Source of the DNA: Mesodorylaimus sp. YZB2_4
Lineage: Eukaryota > Nematoda > Enoplea > Dorylaimida > Dorylaimidae
NCBI GenBank assembly: GCA_030248295.1
Contig: JASANH010001389.1
Span: forward strand, 1 to 64,000
Direction of reading: 5' to 3'
Length of the DNA stretch: 64,000 nt
Position numbers and translations under genes: made by a program. Positions 43,737-55,505 of the stretch are shown here, in pieces. The notes below the pieces were generated by a model. It saw only the letters and a list, made by a program, of their open reading frames with translations. It made no database searches and was not told the DNA's origin. Position 1 is the stretch's first letter; every line of letters starts with the position of its first letter.

Positions 43737-45690
43737 ATTATTGAGATGAAGTAGACAACGAAGATTTTTCCGGCCTTTATGCACATTTTTCTTTTTGATG
43801 TATATCTTTCTAATCGGGTAATATGCACGAGCTCGCCTTTTTTAGGACAACGGTAATATAGAATTTAGAATTGATGATTGTTAGCTAGAGAATTCTTATC
43901 TGTAATATGTGCTAGAATAAGAAACTTCTGAATCCTGCGAAGGGTAGAACACTAAAATCATAAAAAAAACATTTTCTTAAATATAAAAAATGTGCCTCGT
44001 CTACTGTATATAATAGAAGAACCTATAGTACTTTCATGCGGGTTAATAAAGAACTATGCAGCATGCAGCCTTTACGAAAACCGATGAGTCAAATGAGTGT
44101 GGCCCTCTTTGAACTAGGAGTCTTTTGCAGTAATCCCTGCAAATCAACCTCTTCATCCTCAAAGTCCTGCCTTGAAAACCACTTGCATCACTGTGCCGGT
44201 TGCAAAATGAGATTTGCAGTCGAGGCGATATTTGTTGACCGATAATCCAAAAAATCGCACTTAATTCCTCTATTGTCACAGACGGATCGATTCATTGCTG
44301 CAGTCTCTCCACCTTCCTCCAGAAATTTCTAACCCTGTGGGGACGAAAACGTGGAATTCATCCTCTTGATTGTCCTCTTTTTACTGGGGTTTTAGTCAGA
44401 TTTAGGTTCGAAAATGCTTCAATGTGAGAATCTTATAATACTATGTAAAAGCCGAACGTCCGTCCGCCCGTGACTTCTTTTTAACACAGGAAAAACGCTT
44501 TTCGTCGATTTTCTCAAAATTTTCAGTTACGATCGCCCTCGATCACAAGATGAAAAAGTTATGCAGAATTTCGAGCTCTATAAGACTGCATCAAATTTTT
44601 TCTCGACTTTTCATCCGATCGTTAGATAATCGATAATTTCTTTAACGTGGGAAAATGGTTTTCGCCGATTTTCTCGAAATTTTGAGCGACGACCACTTTT
44701 GATCCCGATACGAAAGTTGTAGAGAATTTCGAGCTCTACAGAAATTTTATGAATCTTATATTCGATTTTTGATGGGAGCGCTACATAATCGATAAAATAA
44801 AAGTTATCGCTAGGGGGCGCGGTCGTTTAGGGGGGACGTGCATTGGTCTTCCCCTGCAGTGTACAGTCATCGGGTTTAGTGTTCGAGGCCAATTGTAAAT
44901 GGCAATGCTAGCAAGGGCATTGGAATGAGTCTGGGTGAAAGGCCTCATGTCCCCTGCGCATCAATTAAGCAATATCAATCCAATATGAGCGGTTCCCACT
45001 CCAGCATGCTTGATCACACCTATGATACCTATGTATATGGTTTGAGGCCTGTGGAGTAGCTGTCGTTCACATTTCACTGTGAAATGTCAGGAATACCTCT
45101 TGACTGATACTTGCGTGTATTGACACTTGTTTCTCGGCACCAGAATCGCTATCGCCCAAGACCGACACTATCGAAAGTGGTACCGACTGAACGCCTGGGA
45201 GTACATGAAATGACAACCGAAAAAGCACCCATCAATGTCTATGTACATTGAACAATTATCATATGGCTGTGATAGGGACTTTACAAACCTCGGTGGCTCT
45301 CTTGAACGGCTCCAATATGAACATGAGTTACTTTTACGGTCATCTTCTCAATACTTCGCTGTGCGATTTTGGTGAGCTTCTTTGAAGATGCACTGGATTT
45401 TGCAGACACAGTGTCGCACATATAAGCCACCACTGAATAGAAGCTTCCACGAGCGGAGCGAGCCATTTTCTAGTCCTCTCCTTATTTCTCCATTCCCTTG
45501 CGCTACTAAAGTTTTCGCTCTTGTACTGGGGCACACGTTCGGAGAAGTTCAACAATCTAAGAATATATTTTTGTGATATGCATGGAGTAAACTAGACATC
45601 GTATCCACACTCGCACACTACGCCACTCTGACATCAGAAGCGGAAGGGTTATGGTGTATTTACAGCATGTGAGCACACATCGCCTCTGCA
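43737..45690. other. intergenic with a tandem repeat
   Basis: AT-rich 3' flank of arginine kinase, then a two-unit tandem repeat (44482-44805, listed separately), then about 900 bases without a recognisable feature up to the 3' end of the mucin-like gene. Confidence 0.5.
44482..44805. repeat. two-unit degenerate tandem repeat, ~161-base period
   Basis: Unit 1 starts near 44482 and unit 2 near 44643. Shared blocks appear in the same order: TTTTCG(T/C)CGATTTTCTC, then a diverged stretch, then AGAATTTCGAGCTCTA, then GATAATCGATAA-like sequence. Identity is moderate. There is no coding potential. The pattern looks like remnants of a satellite or mobile element. Confidence 0.65.
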
Positions 45691-48468
45691 TTAGCGTCCT
45701 GTGAACACGATCCGTGGGAGCGGATGAGCGGGATGTCCACCGGGGCTGGTACCTCGCCAAATAAATGGGCGCCTGGGCCTTGTAACACTGGTGGGTGCGC
45801 TGGCGGTGGTTGCACTGCTGACATTGGCCTTTGGAGTGCTTGGTGGTGGTCCAGGTGAAGATGGCGTGTCGGTGACGGCCTGAGGTTTTGGTTCTGGGAT
45901 CGCGGTGACGAGACTGTGATTCGGAGAGAGATTGTGGTGATTGTGGTGGCGACCGTGAGCGTGGTTGTTGACTTGAAGCAAAACGGCCGCTGGTCCACTT
46001 TTCGATTCGACCATATGCTCCAATAGCTTTTCGATGGAACCGTCGATCACGGCTCCTGCGTGCGAGCCTCCCGCCTTGTTTAACAGCTCTGGTAGTCCGT
46101 GCGGCAGGCCCATTTGGGGAAACGGAGGGGCCATAGTCGTGGTTAGAATTCCTCCCAGATATTCACGAATCACGTTTTCGGCTGCTGATCGGAAAACAGC
46201 GTAGAAGTCGACGCTGGGCAGATGGTCGACGAGAGTGGATCGCACTTGTTGTTGGGACTCCGATTCAGTGATGGAGGGGGAAGGCTGAGTTGGAATCAGA
46301 GCTGCTAACGCGGCCTGTGGGATGGGAGGCGCTCCTTTTCCCATGCCAAGATTGTTTAGCAGGTTTTTTATTCCAGCTGCATTCGACGGTGGATGGTGGC
46401 CACTCGTGTGCGTGGGCTTGTGTCCCGGCGGATGAGGAGCAGGTGGCAGTGCAGGCTGGGTGCCAACTGGTTCAATGGCAGTAGTGGTCGGTGCGGGAGA
46501 TGAAGTAGGCGCTCCTGTCGGCGGTGGTTTAGATGCACCAGGTGCAGTCATAGGCGGGATTACTGTAAGTGGAACCAGTAGATTCAATGGCGTTGTGGGT
46601 TCTGGAGAAGGGGCGTAGGTTCGGGTAGGCGGTGAAGTCTGCACGATCAAGTTTTGTACTTTTCTCAATAATGCCAGCCTGGCATCGGGATCATCCGCCG
46701 TGTTAGCAGGAGATGAGGTGGCAGCTTGGGTGGTCGTAGCATTAATCATAGCGATGGTAGTTGTTGTGGGCATGGTGGTTGATGTTGTAGGCTTCAATGT
46801 ATTGGACTTGCCAAAGAAAGGGGGGAGGGCTGGTGGGAGGAACGGACTGTTGTTTTTGTTGCTGGACGGTGGCTTCGGTGTGACGATCGTGGCCATGGTT
46901 GCTGCTACTGAGATTGCGCCTTCTGGTATGGTTGTAGTGATAGTGGAGGTTGTGGACGTGGAATGCACTCGAGGTATGTGCGCTGGGGCGGGAGCAAAGG
47001 CCGGTGGTGGCTTGACTGCGAATGGATTGAAATCAATAGCTGACTTCACTGTGGCGGTGGTCGTAGTTGTAAGAGTGTTGAGACCTTGTGCAGGCTGACT
47101 AAAATTGGAATTTTTTAAAGTTTTCCTCTAATTCAGCCCTAGTACAGTACAGTAGCCCATTTGTGTACGACACTGTGGAGAATTTTCGAACCCTATTGTG
47201 CCTGACTAAAGGTATGACTTGACAGGACACTTTGAACTCATTTTCCTCTCGGCTACGGCGGCGCAAAAAGTTTTATTTACCCTTTCGACACCCGCGCCTA
47301 CCTCTCAATGAAAAGACCCTCAAAAATGACTTTTGTACGGTATTTTAAACTAAAAAGAAAATACCGACCTTGTTGCAGGTGGAACTGTTGCGGAGACAAA
47401 GACTCCGTTTGCGACTGCGGAGGCCATAGCTGCTGTAGCAGCTTCCAGAGAATAGGCATTCGTATCGGCAGACACGATCGAGGCCGTTGTCGTTTCGTCC
47501 GTGTCTTCACGAGCCGATAGAGGGGCTTGCAGTAAGGGCAGTCCTATCGTTTCTAAGCGTTCTTTCATGAGATCCGTTTGCTGCTGTCCTCGCAAATGAG
47601 TCAATTGCTCGACCAAATTAGACACGATGGCTTGAGTTCGATTGCCGAAATGAAAGCCTTGAAGTAGATTCTGGGGCGGGGCAGGAGTCATGAGCAAACT
47701 TCGTACACTCGTGTTCCTCGTCGTGTCCTCGCTATTGGACGAGGCGGATGTGGTCGTGGTGATTGTTGTGGCTTGTTGCTGATGGTGATTGTACTCCAGT
47801 TTTACCATGCCAGAATTAGTATCAGTGCCAGAGTCGGCTAAACAAGAACGCAACGACTATATCAGCAGGGATTCAATTCAAGGTGTCTCTTACCAACACA
47901 AAAACCAGTCGACGGGTGATAACCAGCTTGACAGACGCAAAAATTCTGTCTGTTCCAGTACAGATTATCCGTTTGTACGCATTCACTGAAACGAGAGGCG
48001 GTGAACAGGCAAGTACTTCTCACAGTGATGCCAGCCCTGAGAAGGTGATCAGTTCTCGGCTTATCCACCATTCATATATTCCAGGAAGAAAGTGGACCTA
48101 CCTGTTTGGCACCTTGCAGTCTCCTGGTTCTGAACATGGGTCGCCCAACTGGGCGCTGTGCGTTGGTTGTGCGAGACCTGCAATCCAGGCACGTTTCGTT
48201 CTGCACAAGGGCTGGTCATAACGACTGTGTCGACACGGCTCAATAAGCATAGGGAAACCTGAAGCCAGCAGTAAGGATAGACATCAGAGATCTTTTTCCT
48301 TATGAAAAGCAAAAGCAAATAAGCAATATTGAAAACCTACAATACTCGCAAGTAAAAAGCTGGCATCTCTTTGAAGGCATGGCTAATGAACAAGTGTTTT
48401 ATACCTTCAGCTAGAATATCCAAGGGTATAGAAATAAATAGCGCCAAAAAAGTTGCCAATGGAGGCAT
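45691..48468 (-). CDS. secreted EB/EGF-like and mucin-like protein, 729 residues
   Basis: Five exons join in frame: 48405-48468, 48102-48258, 47894-47985, 47369-47837 and 45691-47098. Residues 1-21 (MPPLATFLALFISIPLDILA) form a signal peptide. A Cys-rich module follows (QLGDPCSEPGDCKVPNSECV, then NFCVCQAGYHPSTGFCV), spaced like an EB or EGF-like domain. The rest, about 600 residues, is dominated by Thr, Pro, Ser and Ala (runs such as TTTTTAT and STTSTITTTI) with His-rich patches (HAHGRHHNHHNL) and short ordered islands. It lacks a membrane segment. It is probably an O-glycosylated extracellular or cuticle-surface protein; no specific function can be assigned. The 3' exon is a single 1408-base open block. 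Confidence 0.8.
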
Positions 48469-49018
48469 TCTTAATTTTTCGGCTAGTTCAATTTTCAACG
48501 CCTATAAAATCCGTTTTGCGAATAGCACGGTGCGTAACTAATGGCTGAAATCTGTCGTGGTCACCAGTCGCTCGTACGTACACACTGACCGTTGGCCCCT
48601 TCGAGCTTGTATAGCAGCAGGACATGACGTTCGCGACACGTTAGGAGTCGCATTGCTGGTTGGATACTTGAAATTCGATTTGTTGACGCCATACTCGAGA
48701 AAAACAATGAACACCTATTCGAGAACTCGTGCGACGAGACGAGGCCCTGGTTCGTCGCCAAACTTTCAAAGCCTACGAACGAGCGGCGCTTGGTCACTTG
48801 GGAAGGGCCTACTATCGTGCACGTTTCATTTATAGCGCCTGTATACATTAAGCTGGAAGGGGGAATATGCTCGAAATTAACCTCAGTCAAAAAGCGTATG
48901 ACATTTTTAGAGCCTGTCGGCCCCCTGGGCCATGCAACCTCATAACTAAGGCATAATTGGTTCACAGTTTCATACAGTAATGGCATGATAGAAAAAATTT
49001 TTCTTCGAGTCATGAATT

Positions 49019-51251
49019 TCAGCAAGGAGCATTTTCATTTCTTGAACTGCGCAAAACTACGTCGTCCAGTCCGACTGTTCCGATCTGGGTGCCTTTATTC
49101 TCCGCTATGAAATACATCTGAAAAGGGCGACCGTAAAATTTTAGGTACGACATGTGGGAAGGGGCGCGTACCGTATGTGTTCTTCCTGGTATTTTGACCC
49201 TGGCAGATTTCCACATTCCATCCTGGTATATGGTTCCCTGGCTGATAGAGAAAGGGCAGTTGGTGACTTCGTCAAAGCAGAGTTTTATATTCACATAGTC
49301 CTTCGATTTAAACGCCTGGAATCGAAGGATGCCATCGCGCACTAATGTCATTTTTTTAACCTCTAGTGCTATGCGGTCCCCGGGACGCAACAGGGCCCCT
49401 ACGTAGGATTTTCCTTTGGCTAAAAGAAAAGGTGAGACAGTCAGGAGAGGAAGGCAAGGGGAGTGAACTCAATCAAACCTGGGGCTAGGATGCCTGAAGT
49501 TTTGTTTCCAACGCGTCCATGCAGGAAATGTGCGGCGCGATTGCTGATGCGTCCGTTGCCATCAACAAAGCCGCAAAGAGTGCCTATCAGAAGAAGATTT
49601 TAGCAAGATTATCACAAAACAAAGATTATTTCCTCACCTTCAAAATTGCATGTCACTCTAGAGCATGTGCTACCATTTTTGTTCGGGCTGCTCAAAGGAT
49701 CCAAGGCTGCAGGTGGTATTCTTGGCAACGACTGCACAGTTGTAAGCTGGTTCGGATGCCAAATCGGTTTCCGACCTTTGCCAACCGGGTTAGAATTGTT
49801 CAATTGTGGAGCTTCTAAAAATTTTAACATATGCTGGAATTGTAGCCGTGTCAAACGTGTTCTTACTTGAGCAAGGGGATGTAGAAACGGTGATGTCGTC
49901 CAGAATGGCAACACTTCCTCCTTTATCATCAAAGTTTGATGCCACGAATTTGATCTAAAGTATTCAATTTGATTTGCGCTGGGAAACTGCGCACTGGTTT
50001 GTGTAATTCATGAGGTACTGACCACAAAGTAATCTCCAGGAGGTAGTGAAATAGTGGTTGGCCCCGGTGATAGTTTAGACGAAACCTTCTCACAATGTCT
50101 TTTGAGTTCTCGCTTTTTCTCCACTGCGAAGGCATTTTCAGCACAGATCTCAAGTTTCACTTTCGGCGTTGTCCAATGCCTGTTGAATAAATTGATTATG
50201 TCACTACATGCAACGTTAGGGTGCTGTCCCCCGGCCCCTTCGGGAGAATTACATATTTTTTATTCTGTGATCTTACTGTATGGCACATGCAGTTCAGAAA
50301 TGAAAATTCTAACCTGAAACTGACCAAGACTTCTTTTTCGCTGCACAGGACATCGCACGATACAAATTCAGCTCGAAGTTTTGATGACTTGACCGCGGAT
50401 GTTGCGAGTAGAAAATGACCACCTAGAGAAAGAAAAGGAGTCATGAAGGTATGCTGAAATCCTCCACTCTGCACTTGCTTGGCTTTTCCGCAGTTTTGAA
50501 ACTGTGCTCAAAAGTTTTCGATTCAACGTAGCTCTCATCGACTACGTTCCACTCGATCTGGCTGTTTTTGTCAACTACCACAGTATTTGCCCAGCAGCAG
50601 GCTGATTCGAAATCACAAGACAAGTCGTCGCCGGCATCAATCGGCCCTCCGTTTTGTCTGATATAATCTGAAGAGATAAGCAATGGGTGAATGTAAGTAG
50701 ATTGGCTAGGAGAGGGTACTCACGCTTATTATCATAAGCCTTGATTTCGGCGTCTTTTCCTAGCCGTGCTAAAAAGAGAGGCCAAGTCAGTTGGTAATAT
50801 ACAGAGTTCATGGTGAGGAGCCCCTGAAGTCCACTCGAACGCTCCCTCAGAGTATGCCCCAACGGGACCCTGATCAAATTTTTGTCTCCCGGGGAGAGAC
50901 GTTCAAACAAACATGGTACTCATTAACGGTTTTTTGGCTCGGACACACGCCTTTTATTATCCAGGGCAGGTACTCACAATCTCAAGCCCTTTCAATCAAT
51001 CACTCACTCTGAAGCACAATATTTACGAGTTGGTGTCTAATCTCTTCATCTTCTTGCTGAGCCCGTGACTTAGATTTGTCGCTTTTAATCTTACTAACGC
51101 CAACGCATGAGTCAACTGGGAAGAAAACAAATTGTTGAATGTGATCTATCAATTATAATCAGCCAATCACAATTATTTGAAGCCTTTTCTTACCCACTAA
51201 GAAGCAAGATTGGCATAAGATCACCAAAATCAAGCAAATTCTTTTGCACAT
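49019..51251 (-). CDS. secreted two-MAM-domain protein, paralogue A
   Basis: Eleven exons join in frame to 460 residues: 51194-51251, 51008-51115, 50724-50768, 50479-50667, 50314-50422, 50023-50179, 49867-49954, 49638-49814, 49479-49583, 49172-49419 and 49019-49117. Signal peptide MCKRICLILVILCQSCFLV. First MAM-like module: DDLSCDFESACCWANT, then GGHFLLATSAV, RHWTTPKVKLEICAE and VAILDDITV. Second: VTCNFEGTLCGFVD, SYVGALLRPGDRIALEV and YFIAENKGTQIGTVGLDDVV. MAM domains mediate adhesion in extracellular proteins. It is the left end of a five-gene array. The intron after 50479-50667 must use a GC donor (CCAA|GCAAGT) to keep the frame. The C-terminus stops at ENAPC, lacking the SAC ending of paralogues C-E. 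Role unknown. Confidence 0.82.
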
Positions 51252-51684
51252 TGACAAAATTTTTAGCTCCTGAGTACACTCTGACAAAAAGGACCGTCAA
51301 TTCGAAGTCGTTGATGCATACCAAGGAGACAGTTACGACCAATTCTAGGTCACCTGCCCAGTGACCCAGTTTGACACGGCCGCGAGCACACTGCCCTATA
51401 AACTCTCTCGCATCCCATTTACCAACTCGTCATTGCACCAGAAAAATATGTTGCTCAGATGGAAATATATTGGCCCTTTTCACAAAGATATCATCGAGAC
51501 CCAAGATGATTAATTGGATTGTCACTCCATTAGACTACTAGTGGAAGACGCACAGTGTTGTGCTACGATATAATGTAAGAGATTCATAGAACTGCACGCA
51601 CACAAAGGTACAATATCGTTAAATACGAAGCAGTTCTGACAGGTAGATGCAGTAAGCGTGAAACAGGTACCGTGATACTGTAGC

Positions 51685-54600
51685 TCACAAATGTCGAGCC
51701 CGTGTACGAGCTGCTCCACAAGCTGAACCATCTTGTTGCTCCGCGTCGCCCTGCGCACCAGCTACTGGAAGGAACAATCCGATATTATCGATCCCAACCG
51801 CGCCTTCGTTGGTGCCAATATTTTCAGCGATGAAAAATATCTAACGCAAAAGGAGGTGTGTACGATTCTGTCTAAGCAGACTCCAGTATTCTATCATACT
51901 AAGATAAGCAGACCCACGTAATCTATCATGCATATTCTTGACTTGCCTCAGGCACTGCGCAAGTTTGGGTGAGACCGGATGCTGGCGGTTACCTGTTTAG
52001 TGCTCTTCGGCAGCAAAATATTGTACGATTTCCATCGTTTTCGATCCGTGACTTTGACTTCTGGTGATGTTATGAGGGGACAATTGGTTTCAACATCCAA
52101 ACACACTTTTAATCGAAGATCCTGAGCAGCGATATATCCATTAAAATGCAAAATACGCGGTGATGATATTTTAATAATATCCGTTCTGAGGCTGGCCGTA
52201 TCTTGGGAGTAGAGGTAAGCCGCCGCGTAACCACCCCGATCTAAACGTGGTACAAGGGAGCACGATTACTAGGGCTTTCCATAATGGGTTATATCGTAGA
52301 GCTACTGTAGTTCTTATGCAAGCCCACCCGCCACCTCACTGAATCACCTGTACCTTTTGGTTCCATGACGCCAGTTAGCAAGTTCTCGAATCTGCCATGT
52401 CTGACAGCGAATCCTCTCGTCGGCATGTTAGCATTGGCCCGTACAAGTTTATACTCCTTGTAGCCGCACATAGTGTCCTGATCGAAGTTGCACTGCAGCG
52501 ACGGGCAATTTGTCGTTCTGTCATCATCATTCGAACTCGAGGCCGTCGTTGGGGGCACATCATTCGAGATAGTCGTTTCCGAAGCAGGAGCTGGAGTCGG
52601 ATTTGCTTTGGGCTCGGTTGGGCCTCCAACTAAAGCACTCAATAGCATAGAACTAGGAGACTCTTATCCGATAGTTTTATAATGTCTTACCTGGGCATGA
52701 CTTGAACGAGACGTTAATGCGATCCACAATCACAACAGAACCAGTGCTGCTCGTGAAAGAGCTAGCTACTAGGTCCAGCTGAAATGGGCTCCAAATTAAG
52801 ACTAAATAAGGTCGACTAGGAGAGCAACGAATTGCTAAAGCTTACTGCTATAAGCTGGCCACCAGGCACGGTCACTTTTGCGAGACCCGACCGCTTGCTG
52901 TTCGTTTCAACGTTACGACAATTTGTAAAAGCCTCCGTGTCTCCAAAAAATGCGTTGCGCGTGCACACTTTTAAAACAATTCCGGGCGTGGTCCAGTACC
53001 TGACATAAGGAGAACAGTGTATGAAGCGAGTTCGTGGCCTTGTGGGTTCGGCGTCTGCCTCAACGCCTGGTGCGCAGTTACGACCGAGTGTTCGACTCGC
53101 AGCCAGGTAGATCATTTCGTGTGTAATATGTCCCTTCACCCTCGAAGGCGCATACCCGCGTTTGGTGATGTGGTAAAACATGAACACGAAGCAACCAATG
53201 ACTGCCAAATAACCTGCATTTGCATTGTTTAACGTGAGGAGGCATAGAGGCCCAATCGCACAACTGCTGGGCCATCATCATTATCAAAGTGTGAACGATT
53301 CAATGCTCTTACCTGAATGAGACATCGATATTCCCGTCCGCACATACAATGGAACACGACTCAAACAGAGCACGTTCTGAAGCCGCTCGTGAAGAATCTG
53401 AGTATGCTACCAAATAATGCTCATCTGTAATGTAAGACGGTGTCAGTCTGATCCGGCTCGTCTAATCATTTTTGCTAACCTGGTGTTTTTTGGGTGTCAA
53501 AGCTTGACTGAAATTTTTCGGACTCAGTTGGTCCACTTCCCGTTTTCCACTTTATAGTGGTCGCACTATGTTTATCACTGTTGGCCCAGCAACAGATTTG
53601 TCCTGTTTTACATTCAAGGTCATCACCACCTTTTATTGGACCTCCGGAATTTCCTTCGTAGTCTGAAAAAATGAGCATTTTTGAAAAAGCTGCCAGACTA
53701 AATTGCGTGCATGTACTCACACATCGGATCGTACGGCTTTGTTCTGACATCGTTTCCGACCAGACCTAAAATGGTTAATATTCTCCGAATCTCCTTTCTG
53801 AAGTCAAGAAGTATGAGCCGAAGCGCATAAAGACCACTGATCGTGAGCGTGTCAGAGAGCTTCAGTGGCACGCCTTCAAGCAGGGTAATCTGTGCCGCAG
53901 CACCCCATCCTCTGTGATGCTTTCCTGTTTGGCACAATATGAAAGAATCATGGGTTTACAATTGGTGCCGTCAAAGCACGTTCCTGTCAGTAAGTTGAAT
54001 TCAATCGGAATAATCACAAATTGAAAAGAAGGTGCTCCATTGATGGACGTAAGTTCTCTGCCAAACAATTAGTTGCGCAAGATAGCGAGGCCAGAGTGAA
54101 TGTGTAGGAGGCAACGGAAAATCCCAGGGGGAAGACGAAAGTGGTGCTGCAGCGTGGGCAATTAGTGAACATGGTCCTCCAGTCCATTGTAGTTGGTACA
54201 CGTTAATTTGTGAGATGGCACTGCTCATGGAAGGAAGAAGGAGAAAGCGAACTGGAAGGAAGAGATAGGAAAGAAAGTCATGGGCCCAGTGCTTATTGTT
54301 AGACATAACTCGACAGCTCTAATACAATTGTAGCATGCAGTTTGAGGGAGGAAGATAACCGGAAGAACACAGCCAGGCGTGGGATTAGTGTCCAGCGGAA
54401 ACGCAAAAGCGGGGCTGTAACATTTTTTGCATGTTCAACATGAACTTACGTGTCAACGTAGAGTCGCTTTCATCCTGGGATCCTTCAGCCACATCCCGCG
54501 CTGCGTCTTCGACGGAGCTTGCCGTCGTTACAGTTGTTGTGAAACGGGGCGGAGTCGTTCGTCGTTTAAAAGCTTCGACATCGGTACATGCCGCTGAAAA

Positions 54601-54718
54601 TAAAATTAGATCGTTTGCGATCACTTTATTACACTCCGAATGTAGGTAGCATAGATATATATCTTTGGAGCTTACCTATCAAAAGGCAAATGATTGCAGT
54701 ATTCCAAACCTTGTACAT
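51685..54718 (-). CDS. secreted two-MAM-domain protein, paralogue B
   Basis: Ten exons join in frame to 484 residues: 54676-54718, 54450-54593, 53721-53765, 53480-53662, 53313-53424, 52846-52999, 52691-52778, 52348-52629, 51993-52240 and 51685-51840. The signal peptide begins MYKVWNTAIICLLI. A Thr-rich stalk precedes LVGNDVRTKPYDPMY and the first module (GGDDLECKTGQICCWANSDK to VVIVDRINVSFKSC). After a Pro/Thr/Ser linker the second module starts SLQCNFDQDTMCGYKEYK and ends IFFIAENIGTNEGAVGIDNI. It differs from its neighbours in three ways: the two exons at the start of module 2 are fused (52348-52629), the usual AWKTASI segment reads RWKSYNILL, and the C-terminus is extended and basic (ACGAARTRARHL). 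The intron between exons 2 and 3 is 684 bases. Confidence 0.82.
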
Positions 54719-55505
54719 TTCAAATTGCACCAGATAATTACAATTTCGTTTTCCTATAAGGAATAAGACAGTAGACCTTGCCTGAATAAGATCTTCGCAA
54801 CTTTGTCCGCGTCGAATTCTCGTAGCAAGCAATAAAAGAGAGCTTTTGGGTTTGGCTGTGACGTCGCAAACCAGTTGACTCTCCACCAACACACTCCCGC
54901 TCCTCCGCCCAGCAGAGTTTCGAATGCCATTGCAGGAGAAAGGTGTTCTTTTCGAAATTTTCTTTCACTTTCTCTGCCGCATCCTGCCTTTCTCTAAATT
55001 ACACCGTATAATCCATACACTCGCACTGTAGTGTACGATGAGTGTGACAGTCTGCCCGGAAGGGAGAAAGGTGTTCGAGGCCACCATTATAAACTCTGTC
55101 GCATTTGACGCCTGGCGCGGTGACAACGTGGGGGAGAACACAGGGGGCCATAAGTGACATCCCGAATGATAAATAGTTACGAAACTCAACAGATAGGCAG
55201 TCCAAACAAGCTGCAATCATTTTGTCATGCCTCTCTTTTGCATCCGGATTAATCTCATAGCATAGAGCGTACGGTTTGTGGTAACATGGAAGACAAAAAT
55301 TTTGCGAAGAATCATTCCGCCTTTGGCTGGCGAGAGTGCTACGGGTGGCATAGAGCATATCTAGTCAATGACAATCGGAACAGGCGATACAATGGCCCTC
55401 CTAGAAGGAACAAATGTGACAAAAGGCCAAGCACAAATTAGGAAAGTTTCGACATTTTCCAAGCAGTCTAAGGATAAATATCACAGCTTTTAAGTAGATA
55501 TCCAA

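Noticed and set aside
46700..47098. 132-codon plus-strand frame rich in Val and Gly
   Set aside because: Exact antisense of the Thr/Pro-rich exon of the mucin-like gene.
48561..49025. 154-codon minus-strand frame between the mucin-like gene and MAM paralogue A
   Set aside because: No motif, no ATG with context, and it lies after the stop of paralogue A; treated as 3' flank.
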